Of a stretch of 64,000 bases of DNA, positions 11,868 to 22,233 are shown in pieces. The notes below the pieces were generated by a model. The model saw only the letters and a program-made list of their open reading frames with translations, was not told the DNA's origin and ran no database searches. Position numbers and translations under genes: made by a program. This DNA comes from Pictodentalium vernedei (Eukaryota; Mollusca; Scaphopoda; Dentaliida; Dentaliidae): the NCBI GenBank assembly GCA_031216915.1, contig JAUFNR010000176.1:16612-80611 (forward strand), read 5' to 3'. How positions within the stretch are numbered: the first letter of the stretch is position 1; each line of letters opens with the position of its first letter.

Positions 11868-12066
11868 AGTTGTAGACAACGTATGTTCGAAGTGAACTCC
11901 CTCGGAATCAACAAAGTGTGAATATAAAAAACACACACAGCGAATTTACCAGGTTATGATGACCTTATGTGCCCTATTTGTTTGTTTTTATATATATTTT
12001 TTTTCTATTTAGGTATCATTTAAATTGAATTGCAAATTGGTATCGCATAAATTTGCTTGCAGTAAT

Positions 12067-12319
12067 TTAACCCTTTACCTAACGTAACGGCCAAAACCGG
12101 CCAGCGCTATTCTCAAAAATCGCCAATTAATTTTCATTATTTTTTTCATTTTTTTGTCTCAAAAACATAGGTTATGACCCCTCGTTGGAACGAGCTCGTC
12201 GAGCTCGTTCCAACGAGTGGTCATAACCTATGTTTTTGAGACAAAAAATGAAAAAAAATAGTTATTCAAGATTTGTTTTTGCAAGTGTCGTCTGCTTTTC
12301 AGGTTAGGTAAAGGGTTAA
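12067..12319. repeat. TTAA MITE (piggyBac-like), well preserved
   Basis: TTAA-CCCTTTACCTAACG at 12067 pairs with TTAGGTAAAGGG-TTAA ending 12319. The centre is a near-perfect palindrome of about 90 bp: 'aaaaacataggttatgac', then 'gttggaacgagctcg' and its inverse, then 'gtcataacctatgtttttg'. No transposase is encoded. Confidence 0.85.
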
Positions 12320-12862
12320 ATATATAACACTAGAGAGGGACGGGAAGTAGGAAGAGGATGGCTGATGTTGAGGATGAGGGTATTCTCAACAGGAATGTCT
12401 GTAGAGTAGAGAAGGGGGAGCAGGGAGGCTTGGCTGACGATAGAGGTAGGCAGGCTCTGCGGTGTTTAGAGTAGGGTTTTGAAGATGAAGGTGAGATGTG
12501 TTAGCTTGAGGAAAGACGAAAAGGGCAGCTGATAGGAGAGTAGATGGTGATATAGTAAACGGCGGGTTTAGCGTGAGAAAATTGTGTTAGGGACTGCAGA
12601 TGGTTTAGAGGATGTCCAGTAGGGGTTGTAGGTTGTGGCAGCAGAACATCTACGCGAAAATTGGTGGTAGCGGAAGTGGTATCGTACGGTGTTTAGATAG
12701 GGTGATCTGTGGCCCGGGTAGTCTGAAAAGAAATAATCTTTGTTTCTTAGGGGGCCAAGGTGGTAGATATTAAGGACAGATCGAATGGTATTGTTAGGGG
12801 TTCATGGTCAGATCCAGTTGTGGTGATGCACGTGGGTACTAACAATATTGGGAAAAGGAGAC
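12320..12862 (+). pseudogene. LINE ORF1-type SGNH esterase remnant, left half
   Basis: From 12752 the frame reads GAKVVDIKDRSNGIVRG and then DPVVVMHVGTNNIGK (about 12806-12855). HxGTNN is block III of SGNH/GDSL hydrolases, a domain found in ORF1 of several CR1/L2-type LINEs. The frame is cut at 12862 by the LTR element; it resumes at 19193. The 12320-12750 part is purine-rich and probably upstream LINE sequence, but I cannot read a protein there. Confidence 0.55.
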
Positions 12863-14287
12863 TGTCGGAAACCGGGCTTTGTCGCTGCTGGAAGAAATAG
12901 ATTCACGCCGCGTATTCAGCCAAAACTCAAGGAGAGTTGCCTGAATCCGAGCGTGAACGTATGTCTCACCGTGACGAACCCGCCCGTTTCACTTTTGTTG
13001 GAGTGGTTCTTATCCTGAAGGGGTTAATAATGTTTCCTTGAGAAACATAAATCAACAGGGGTTATTGAAAACAACAATGTTAATACATATAACTAAAAAT
13101 AAATATGATAATTTGTGACTCACATGGAATCCAAAAGAATAAGAAAACAAAACGTCAATCACCTCCTACCCACACAGTTTTTGAGTCACTTGTGGGCCCG
13201 CATTCTCTGTTGTCGCTGGTTTTTCCTCCTTTTCGCTTGTATTTGTTCCTTGATCGCCTCTTCACTTCACCCTTTCACTGCCGTCGCACGGCCACTAACG
13301 TATTGTCATTTTATCGGACGCCTCTGCTCTAACATGTGACGGAATGTCACTCAACAATTGCCGTCGCACGGCCGCTAGCTTATTGTCACTTTACTTGACG
13401 CTTTTCACTCAAGCAGTCGCCAACAATGGGGTTAAACTCTCCCCTGCGTTTAACTCAGGATGTTCATACAGGCGAAGCCTACACTGCCTACGTATGGCTT
13501 GCCTTCTAAAACAGGTAATGCCGTTTAACTAAATGCAAATTAGCTCCCTGAGCTCGTACTTCGTGTTTCTGATCCTATTCTCATATATGGCCACCGATTT
13601 GGCCCGCGACTGCTCCTATTCTAAATATGAGCTATGTGGCTCCCCTACATAACAACGTGCCTAGAGTTTCGCACCGATGCGGCACCTCCTCTAACCTATA
13701 GCATGGGACATCCCCATCTACACGCAACGACCCACAGCCTTACACACCTTCAGACTGGAATGAATTTTTCGAGAACCCCCCCCCCCCGATTTTTATTTCG
13801 ATACCGAAACATCAATTCTCAGTTTAATCGCTTCTCTTGAACTTGGCCGCTTAGATCTATCTTAATTTAATACTCGCTTTAAAGTTCCTTTGAAAGACTC
13901 GAATTTCGATGTTTCCTGATATTCGTGACAGGCTAGATGCGTAATATGGGTGTGTGTCCAGAACACATGCGATGTACCGTTTACACCATAATTACCTCTC
14001 AACTGGCCATAATTACGTAGATAATGACTACAGGGGAATACTGACTTTTACTACCTTTAATGTTTTATCCAGACCGCCCATGTGGCGTTCAACAAATGCT
14101 CAATTATGGACATTAAATTTCGCGCTTTATTACTACCGCTCGAATTATTACTGGTCTGTTTAAATGACAAATCGGTTTTCGGGGTCCGTCCTATACCTAT
14201 CTTTACATTTAACCCAGTCAGAAAGATTATCGAAAATATTTACACTTTTAAACAAGAAAATCGAAAATCCAAACTATCACCGTGACA
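12863..14287 (-). repeat. 3' LTR
   Basis: It is 1425 bp, begins TGTCGGAAACCGGGC on the plus strand and ends GTGACA. It is closely similar along its length to 17748-19187, differing by scattered substitutions and small indels (poly-C tracts, and a gap near 19010). A purine-rich tract (GGTAGGGGT on the minus strand, about 14288-14296) sits immediately upstream in element orientation and could be the polypurine tract. Confidence 0.85.
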
Positions 14288-15125
14288 ACCCCTACCAAGG
14301 AACATACTCTAAGTTGTTCCAAATAAACCAAGGGGATAGCTTTCACGTGCATCCACTCTCACACTCCTCTCTTAGAGCTATCTCACAAACTCGCTCTACT
14401 ATTACACCAATATACTCGTAATTTTCACACACACAGTTACACGCATGCGCACACTGACGCGCACAACAAATAACTCCCAGTACTTTGACTCGGTTCCCCA
14501 TTGGAATCCCATGAGTCTATCCACACCTCACATCAACTTGAGCACACACTTCCACTGGCTCACAATAGGAGGTGGTCCGTTGGTACACATGTAGCCAACA
14601 AGTCCCCCTATACACTCCCTCTCCCTCTCAACATCGCAAAAATATAATACTACTCTATCATACACACACCTGTATCTATATACACTCACGCAACACCTGC
14701 GTATAAATATTAGCAAGGGGTATCCACCCTGGCCCAAAACCAGCCAATGGGCCCCTTCCCTTGCCCCAACTCCTGTCATCTCACTAGCTTGACCCCATCC
14801 TTGGATAGGGCGCCCCGCCCGGCTCATGCCCGTCAACCTTTTAGACACTAACCTCAAATATGTCCATGTGTGGTGGTACCCTTACTATTCCCTAGAGAGC
14901 CCCTCAACCGCCTCCACCTGGACCTATTCCTCGGGCGCGTTCTCCATCAAGGACCCCACTCATCTTCAGGCCCAACACCTACAGGCCCCCAGGCGCTGCC
15001 TGCCGTACCAGAGCTCGCTGCCCCAGATGCAACGCCCCGTTTGTTTACTTCCAATCCTCCCTTGGGTGCCCCACTCCAAGTCCCAGGGCCCCTCCTTCCT
15101 CCACGTCTCTGATGCCCTTGTGTGG
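14288..15125 (-). other. LTR element interior, 3' untranslated part
   Basis: This lies between the integrase tail and the 3' LTR. It contains a short AC-rich stretch (about 14425-14460) and no frame resembling an envelope or any other retroelement protein. Confidence 0.5.
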
Positions 15126-15632
15126 CTACTCTGACCACCTCTTGTGGCCTCTCCTGGACCAATGTACCCCCTTCCCCGCCCCCCCCCCCCCCCCACCCCC
15201 CGCCGTTCGCGTGGGTTCAGTGTCCTTTATATTTAGGCATCTCCTCAAAAACCTTGCGTGGTAAACTACTCCACATCCGTCTATGTCTACTCGGCAATGA
15301 TCGTTGCCCATTATTTTTGTTACAGCGTATGGCCCCTCCCACTGTAAGCGCGGTCTACCCAACAGTGTCGGCCGGAGCACGGTCACATTTTGACCGACCC
15401 AAAAGCTCCTAAGCTTTGGTCTACTTTCGTACCGATCCTTACTATGCCCCCTCTCGTTCACATACATTGGCTGCTTCTGTTCAGCCACTCCCTTGACTTC
15501 CGTCCTCGAAGGGTTAACCTTTGGGGTCTCTATTGTACACTCTACCTGTGCATCCTTACTCGACTTCACTGGTCCCTCCAGTGATGTCACCGGCTGCTCT
15601 GCCTCCGCGGCTTGGGCTTGGGTAACCTCCAC
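15126..15632 (-). pseudogene. Integrase C-terminal tail of the LTR element
   Basis: The minus-strand frame reads a low-complexity linker (EVTQAQAAEAEQPV...) and then RSFWVGQNVTVLRPTLLG, LQWEGPYAVTKIMGNDHCRV and YHARFLRRC. In Ty3/Gypsy polyproteins this 'VGdkVlvLrP...W.GPy.V...v....Yrv......+ha..LK' block lies after the DDE core and closes the integrase. Here the linker that normally follows the protease is joined straight to it, so about 800 or more codons (RT, RNase H, zinc-binding and catalytic integrase domains) are missing. The C-terminus runs into a poly-G-encoded glycine stretch (poly-C at 15178-15199). Confidence 0.65.
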
Positions 15633-16300
15633 CGATGCCCCTTTTGGGTGTTTTCCTCCCCGACAATGTCATGTCGGGTTCTGAACATACCCCGGGTATG
15701 TTCCCATGCACGAGGTCATAGATAGGCGCATCAATACACATTGCCTCTACGTCACCGCTATAGAAAGGAGTATGCACCCTCACCCTCGCAAGGGGGAACC
15801 TCCTAACCGTCCCATCTATTAGCACGCACATGTGGTTGTGCCCCGTTAGCTGTCCGTCGCCAACGAGTTCCCTCTTCACCGCCGCGCTACTGCACCCTGT
15901 GTCCCGTAGCACACGGACTTCTCGGTCACCCACATACGCTGAGTACACCGGCATCTCCTCCTTTTTACCAAAAGAGGGGTATCCCTCGCATAGTCCACTA
16001 ATTATGGGCAATACCTGCGCCCCTTCCAGCCTGAGCTGCCCAGCCTCTAATGCTCGGCGCAGTGGGCTCCTCTCTGGCCCAATTGTTTGGCAGAATTCCG
16101 CTGTCTGCATTCTCTCCACAGGCTGTATCGAGTTACTCCTCCTTCCACTCCTAATCGGGAACGGGTCCCTCCCTCCAGTTCTTTGGGGGACCCCGTTTTG
16201 TCTCCCCGTGACCATCCTTCTCCAACAGTCTCTGACTTGGTGCCCCTTCTTATTGCACACAAAGCAAGTTGTGTCCCTGGGCCCTGACCCTCTCTGATTC
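15633..16300 (-). pseudogene. Nucleocapsid zinc knuckle and retropepsin of the LTR element
   Basis: The frame contains CFVCNKKGHQVRDC, a C-x2-C-x4-H-x4-C retroviral zinc knuckle that binds the element RNA, near 16230-16275. It is followed by a basic spacer and an aspartic protease domain: VYSAYVGDREVRVLRDTGCS, with the catalytic D-T-G at 15895-15903, and the later hydrophobic IYDLVHGNIPGV strand near 15690-15730. The protease would cleave Gag-Pol as a homodimer. The frame continues past 15633 for a few codons out of register with the integrase tail, so a frameshift separates the two. This gag-NC-PR order with a single knuckle fits the Ty3/Gypsy clade. Confidence 0.7.
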
Positions 16301-17109
16301 CCCCTGGAACTTTCCGGCTCGGGGTTTGGTTCCTAACGGGTGCCTTTGCAACCACGTTACTCCCATTCCTGCCCAACCTACCCTGGGTCAGACTTCCCCA
16401 TGAGCCTCCAAATACTGCTCGGCCTCCCTAGTCATTTTCTCCACGCCACTTGGCTTCCTCTCCTTAACAAACAATGCCATCCCGGGGGCACACGATGACA
16501 TAAACTGCTCCTTGATAAGTAAGTCTTTCAGGGAGGGAAATGACTGTTCAATTTCAGATAATTCGACCCACCTGTCGAAATACCTCGTGGCCCTTCACAC
16601 AAACTGGTACATACATTCATCCCTTTCCGCGTTACATTCTCGGAATTTCCTGAAACCCTCCTCGATGAGCTGGTACCTCTTGAGTATAGCCTTTTTCAGC
16701 TCACCGTAGTCATTAGCATGGTCAGGGGGCATGCTCACATATACTTGTAGCGACTTGCCCGCCAGTAGCGGACTAAGACTGACGCCCCAGGCGTCATCCG
16801 GCCAACCCTGACTTCAAGCAAACCTTTTAAACCTCTGTAAGTAAGCGTCAATGTCATCGGTCTGTTCACTGAACTTTGGCAACTGGGGATAAGGTGCCCT
16901 CACGTTTCCCACGGATCATTCTCCACCCTGTCTACCATTAGCTCCGGGTACCTGCGCCCTGGCCCTTAAAATTTCCATTTCCCTCTCATGTTGTCTTTCA
17001 GACTCCTCACGAGCCCTTCCAGCCCTATTACGTTCTAACGCAGCTTCTCTTTCAGCTCTTTCGCGCTCAACCTGAATTTCTTTATCTCGCTCTGCAGCTC
17101 TTAGTGCTG

Positions 17110-17172
<63 letters not shown>

Positions 17173-17409
17173 ACGCTCAAGCGCAGCTTCTCTCTCTCCC
17201 CTTTCACGCTCTAGCGCAGCTTCTCTCTGTCCCCTTTCACGCTCTAACGCAGCTTCTCTCTCCTGTTCTGCTGTCCGTAAAGCAGCCTCCTCGCGCTTCA
17301 GCGTAACCTGACGCTCTTACTCTGCGGTTATTTCTTTTGCAGCACGCTTTTGCTCACCCTTCACAAATTTTTGCAATTCAGTACCCGCAAAGCCCAACCG
17401 CTCATCCAT
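16301..17409 (-). pseudogene. gag (capsid) of the LTR element, interrupted
   Basis: A minus-strand start at 17409 (MDERLGFAGTELQKFVKGEQ) opens a highly charged region, with many 'EREAALERE' units predicted to form a coiled coil, then PYPQLPKFSEQTDDIDAYLQ and the capsid-like block PLLAGKSLQVY...LKKAILKRYQL, and finally EQFMSSCAPGMALFVKERKP. This arrangement is typical of gag proteins of mollusc and worm Gypsy elements. At least three breaks are visible: a TAA after ITAE (about 17317), a stop or frame change near 16920, and another near 16810. The ERE repeat is partly encoded by a pure CT microsatellite. Translation is clearly abolished. Confidence 0.65.
17110..17171. repeat. (CT)n microsatellite inside gag
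   Basis: About 30 uninterrupted CT dinucleotides. On the minus strand they read as alternating Arg-Glu codons within the coiled-coil segment of gag. Confidence 0.95.
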
Positions 17410-17729
17410 ACTTATCAACTATTCCAAGCTTGATTATTGAAATTTATCACTAAAATTTCACACAAAATCTTTTTTTTTAAAAGGGTTAATTATTCCCTAT
17501 CCTACACTGCGTCCTATCATCATGCGAGATTTTCCAACACAGTTATTTTAAATTCGCCGATTGAATTTAAAGCTAAGTTAACCAATGGTTAACCCCTGAA
17601 CAACTTATCAAAACTATTAAAATTTCAATGAGGCAACCTGCATGATATAACTGAAGCATGTATTAAAATTGTCATTGAGTGATCCTGTTGATTTTGAACT
17701 TTTCAATTGTTACCTTTTAGGAAGATCCT

Positions 17730-17747
17730 GGTGTTAGCCTCGCCAGA
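17730..17747 (-). promoter_or_regulatory. Candidate primer binding site of the LTR element
   Basis: On the minus strand, two bases after the 5' LTR end (…CCGACA-TC), the sequence TGGCGAGGCTAACACC begins. A PBS should begin TGG, complementary to a tRNA 3' CCA. The matching tRNA 3' end would be GGTGTTAGCCTCG-CCA; I cannot assign the isoacceptor by eye. Confidence 0.5.
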
Positions 17748-19187
17748 TGTCGGAAACCGGGCTTTGTCGCTGCTGGAAGAAATAGATTCACGCCGCGTAT
17801 TCAGCCAAAACTCAAGGAGTGTTGCCTGAATCCATGCGTGAACGTATGTCTCCCCGTGACGAACCCGCCCGTTTCACTTTTGTTGGGGTGGTTCTTATCC
17901 TGAAGGGGTTAATAACTTTTCTCGAAAAGCATAAATCAACAGGGGTTCACTGAAAACAACAATTTTAATACATGTATCTAAAAATAAATATGATAATTTG
18001 TGACTTACATGAAATCCAAAAGATTAAGAAAACAAAACGTCAATCACCACCTACCCACACAATTTTTGAGTCACTTGCGGGACCGCATTCTCTGTTGTCG
18101 CTGTTTTTTTTCTCCTTTTCGCTGGTATTTGTTCCTTGGTAGCCTCTTCACTTCACCCTTTCACTGCCGTCGCAAGGCCACTAACGTATTGCCACTTTAT
18201 CGGACGCCTCTGCTCTAACATGCGACGGAATGTCACTCTACTACTGCCGTCGCACGGCCACTAGCTTATTGTCACTTCACTTGACGCTTTTCACTCAAGC
18301 AGTCGCCATCAATGGGGTTAAACTCTCCCCTACGTTTAACTCAGAATAATGTTCATACAGTCGAAGCCTACCCTGCCTACGTATGGCTTGCCTTCTAAAA
18401 CAGGTAATGCCGTTTACCAAAATGCAAATTAGCTCCCTGAGCTCGTACTTCGAGTTTCTGATCCTATTCTCATATATGGCCACCGACTTGGCCCGCGACT
18501 GCTCCGATTCTAAATATGAGCTCTGTGCCCCCCCCCCCCCCCTACATAACAACGTGCTTATACTTTCGCACCGATGCGGCATCTCCTCTAACCTATATCA
18601 TGGTACATCCCAATCTACACGCAATGGCCCACAGCCTTACACACCTTCAGACTGGAATTAATTTTTCGAGAACGCCCCCCCCCCCCCACCCCCGATTTTT
18701 ATTTCGATACCAGAACATCAATTCTCAGTTTAATAGCTTCTCTTGAACTTGGCCGCTTAGATCTATCTTAATTTAATACTCGCTTTAAAGTTTCTTTGAA
18801 AGACTCGAATTTCGATGTTTCCTGGCATTCGTGACAGGCTAGATGCGTAATATGGGTGTGTGTCCAGAACACATGCGATGTACCGTTCACACCATAATTA
18901 CCTCTCAACTGGCCATAATTACGTAGATAATGACTACAGGGGAATACTGACTTTTACTACCTTTAATGTTTTATGCAGACCGCCCATGTGGCGTTCAACA
19001 AATGCTCAATAATGGACGTTTATTACCACCGCTCGAATTATTGCTCGTCTGTTTAAATGACAAATCGGTTTTCGGGGTCCGTCCTGTACCTATCTTTACG
19101 CTTTACATTTAACCCAGTCAGAAAGATTATCAAAAATATTTACTCTTTTAAACAAGAAAATCGAAAATCCAAACTATCATCTTGACA
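17748..19187 (-). repeat. 5' LTR
   Basis: It is 1440 bp, starting TGTCGGAAACCGGGC and ending CTTGACA in plus orientation. It should carry the element's promoter, but I see no unambiguous TATA/initiator pair. Divergence from the 3' LTR is visible but low, consistent with an insertion that is not recent. Confidence 0.85.
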
Positions 19188-19192
19188 GAGAT

Positions 19193-19480
19193 CAGTTCGG
19201 CTGATGGATATTTACAAGGATTTGATAGCTAATTACACAATAGGAATGCAAGGGTAGTAGTTTCGGGGCTTTTGTCAGTGATTGGTGGAGTGGGTAAAGC
19301 GAAATTCAAGGATCATGGATCTTAAAGAAAATTAGAGGAGTAATTCAAGGACCTAGGGATACCGTTTGTTGATAAATGGGGTCATTTTGCGGTAGGCGTA
19401 ATGTGTATGTTAGGGACGATCTTCATCTGAGCTCGATTGGTACAGAGGTGTTGGGAAGGAATATTCTACAGATAGTGTAA
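19193..19480 (+). pseudogene. LINE ORF1-type SGNH esterase remnant, right half
   Basis: It continues the domain cut at 12862: LGIPFVDKWGHF (about 19352-19386) followed, after a one-base frame change, by DDLHLSSIGTEVLGR (19415-19460). D-x-L-H is block V of SGNH hydrolases, carrying the catalytic Asp and His. With HVGTNN on the other side of the LTR element, the order and strand agree with a single interrupted ORF1. Confidence 0.6.
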
Positions 19481-20597
19481 GCTGTTGGGCATAAGACACG
19501 GTGGTGGGAAAAGATCAGAGGCAGAAGCAATTTAAGAATGGAAATGTAAGAAGGATAGAAAAAAGAGAGCCTACACCAAGGGATATCAGTCAGTAACACC
19601 TCAGAGAAGTGCTGTGTTTTCAAAAGAAGATACACCAACATCCAGGATCTCCGTCGGAAAATAAGTGAAGTCATATAACCATTGGGCAGGAAGAGAATCG
19701 TGATTTAAAAGACCTAAGTGAAACATAAATTAGGTGGGACGAATGGGTTAACCAGATCAGCAGGCAATGGTCAGGGACGCCGGAAGCACGAGAGCAGCTG
19801 CCCTCCCTGCCTTCGAATCACTCGGGCGAGGGAGTCAGAAATGCCATTCCCAGGTTCGTCACTCAATTTCTTTCAATGATTTATTCTCGAAGTAAAGCTA
19901 AAATACACCCCAAATCCGTTCTGGGAGCTTTCAAAATTCAATGGGGGGAATTTGGGAGGACGTGCCTCCCCCCACCCCCCACGATGGGAGGGGGACACCT
20001 CCTCTCAAATTCTCCCATCTCGGGCCTTCGGCCTCCGAGATATGCATGCTTCGGCGCTTTTCCCAGGGTCTGACACCCCTCCCCCCTCCGCCCTGAAGTG
20101 CTTCTGGTGCCCCTGGCAATGGTGATTTAGTGTAGGACGACTAGAAAGTCGGAAAAATGGAGAAGGACCAGGTATGTACATCAAGGAGGAGTTAGGATCT
20201 ATGATGATCATAGACCTATTCAAACTAGATACAACAAATCCAGGAGAAAGATCCAATTATTATGGACGAAAAGCAAGCTGAAAAACAGAAGCATTGCTGT
20301 GGGAGTTGTATAGTTGGAAGTCGATGGGGCCAAGCCCATGCGGAACAATATTTATGCGAGAATCAGATCTAATATTATAGAACTGGTGAGCAGAGGGTAT
20401 CATATTATACTGATGGTGACTTGACTTTAATGGACACATTGAGCATTGAGAAGAGGGTATTATGAGTGCAGACAAGAAAATCAATGTAAATGGAAGGAAA
20501 CTGTTGGAGTCTAAAAATATCGAATAGGGATGCAAAGTGCAAGGTAAATGGACGCGGGAAAGGAATGACAGAAAAAAGACAATTGACTATATCGAGA
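19481..20597 (+). other. Degenerate LINE sequence, probable endonuclease remnant
   Basis: Most of the stretch shows no clear frame. At about 20150-20245 a plus frame reads GEGPGMYIKEELGSMMIIDL, which resembles the mid part of a LINE apurinic-type endonuclease. A conspicuous CCCC-rich inverted segment lies at 19960-20000. I infer continuation of the LINE whose ORF1 is at 12320-19480. Confidence 0.3.
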
Positions 20598-20599
20598 TT

Positions 20600-20700
20600 A
20601 AGCGTCTTGCCCAAGGATGCATGCCAATCAGGATCGAACCGTTCACCTTTCGACTCGAAGTCCAATGCTCTAACCTCTGACTGAGCCACCTTGCTCACAG
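20600..20700 (-). mobile_element. tRNA-headed SINE, head only
   Basis: On the minus strand it reads AAGGTGGCTCAGTCAGAGG, then GAACGGTTCGATCC (Pol III B-box) and CTTGGGCAAGACGCTT. Body and tail are absent. Confidence 0.55.
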
Positions 20701-21360
20701 TAATGTTACTAGCAGTGGAAACCTATCAAAGGACAAGTAGAAATAAAAGTGTTGAAGGCAGTAGAGACCGTGGGTCTGGTGGCCTTGGTCGTCTGTATTA
20801 GATGGGGCGAGCATGAGCATCGTAGCAACACTAGAAGACTACTAGTAAAAGTCGTAAAAGGTACAGACGATAGTGTTTAGAAAGAGCAGGTGCAATAGCA
20901 GTGAAATAGCCAAGCAGTAGTGATAGTAGCGGATGGTAGAAGGGCTGAGAGACATCAGGCGCAGTAGTGGCAGAAGACATCAATTGTAAAAACAAATGTT
21001 GGGACGTGGGTGGTAGACGACAATACTGGCGGAGTAGCAGTGATGGCGGCAAGCTCTGCGGTCAACAGTCTAATTCTTCAGAATTAGACTGGTGACCCGG
21101 GAGCTTGTCGTAGAGGCTCCAAAAAAGACTGGCGTTGAAAAGTATCGCAACCAAGCACGGAACGTCGTAGAAGCAAGTCTAGTAGAAATTGAATATGTAG
21201 AAAGCAGACAAAACTGATCTGAAAATCTAACAATAATATCAAAATATCACAGATTTCGTTTCAACTTGAATGCTCTTCGCTCTCTAAACATACACACCAG
21301 AAAAAATCGAATACACCCATTGTAAGCATGCTATGGCAGAAAAACTGCGGATAGTGTGTA
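20701..21360. other. No gene seen
   Basis: Purine-rich sequence with scattered GTAG/AGTAG repeats on the plus strand (20750-21060). No supported coding region. Confidence 0.45.
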
Positions 21361-21652
21361 TTTTATTTATTTATTTATATATATATATTGGTGTTTAAGG
21401 TCACATATTTCTGCACAATGGCTAATCATGACCATGACAGTTTTACCGGTGGAGGTACCCGGAGAGAACCACCGAGCAACGACGAACAACCTCTCAGCTC
21501 CCCAACATTCTAACTCCACACAAGAAGGGTTACCATTGGTTGAAGACAAGTGCACCATCGGCGTGCAGTACGCCTTAGTACACATCGCCACCGTGCCCAC
21601 ATGTGGGCAATCAGGATGAAGTGACTTGCCCAATGACACAACGCAGTTACCT
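21361..21652 (-). mobile_element. SINE (body and tail; head lost)
   Basis: A (TTTA)n run at 21361-21380, followed by 'ttggtgtttaaggtcacata' and the conserved body down to 'gacacaacgcag', is the inverted SINE family seen at 33201-33554. The tRNA-like head is missing. Confidence 0.75.
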
Positions 21653-21789
21653 TGGCATTTATTTTTGTTAAATGCTGAAATCAATTTAGTAGATGACAGA
21701 ATAGCTAAATGTAAACGAAATGTATATTATATGATTTAATTTTTACAGCTGGGGTAATAATCTATATTCGTTTTATACGATAATTCGCT

Positions 21790-22034
21790 ATAACCCTTTA
21801 CCCAACAACACTATATCAAAATTTGATTTTTAAATATATTTTTTTTCAAATTAAAAAGAAAACAATAAAACCATATCGCATGAACACTCATTGGAGCGAG
21901 CCCGCCGAGCTCATTCCAATGAGGGGTCACATGATACGGGTTTGTTGAATTTTTTGGAAAAATAATACTTTTTCAACTGAACAATTTGGAAAGTACGCGG
22001 GCGGATGCGGCCGATTTGTTAAGTAAAGGGTTAG
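21790..22034. repeat. TTAA MITE, divergent subfamily
   Basis: ATAA-CCCTTTACCCAAC at 21790 pairs with AAGTAAAGGG-TTAG at 22021-22034. The central palindrome (ggagcgagcccgccgagctc) is retained, but the arms differ from the other copies, including an 'atatcaaaatttgat' stretch. The target site has decayed on both sides. Confidence 0.65.
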
Positions 22035-22233
22035 CCGACTTCGCTATAAGAGTAGAAAGTACCCCCTCAGAACGAGTTGGTCGTGATAAAAACCAGCTAT
22101 TCAATAAGTTTTGTCGCCCTCTGGTCTGTTAGGTAAAGGACAACATTGGCAATTGCCTGTAGAAAAGAAAGCATGTCCCTCTCATAAGTTATCCAGTTAT
22201 GAAGTGTTTCAAGTGATGGATCTTCGATCCCTC

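Larger units (their letters stand above)
12863..19187 (-). mobile_element. Gypsy-like LTR retrotransposon, internally deleted (non-autonomous)
   Basis: Two long direct repeats, 12863-14287 and 17748-19187, start TGTCGG and end TGACA, the TG...CA hallmark of LTRs. They are flanked by GAGAC (12858-12862) and GAGAT (19188-19192), a 5-bp target duplication with one mismatch. The internal genes read on the minus strand, so the right LTR is the 5' LTR. The interior is only about 3.46 kb and encodes gag, a CCHC knuckle, a DTG protease and then an integrase C-terminal tail. No reverse transcriptase, RNase H or integrase core can be found. Stops and frameshifts show that the copy is old. Confidence 0.85.

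Noticed and set aside
15830-16297. Plus-strand frames over the retroelement
   Set aside because: These are antisense shadows of the zinc-knuckle/protease frame, which has clear motifs.
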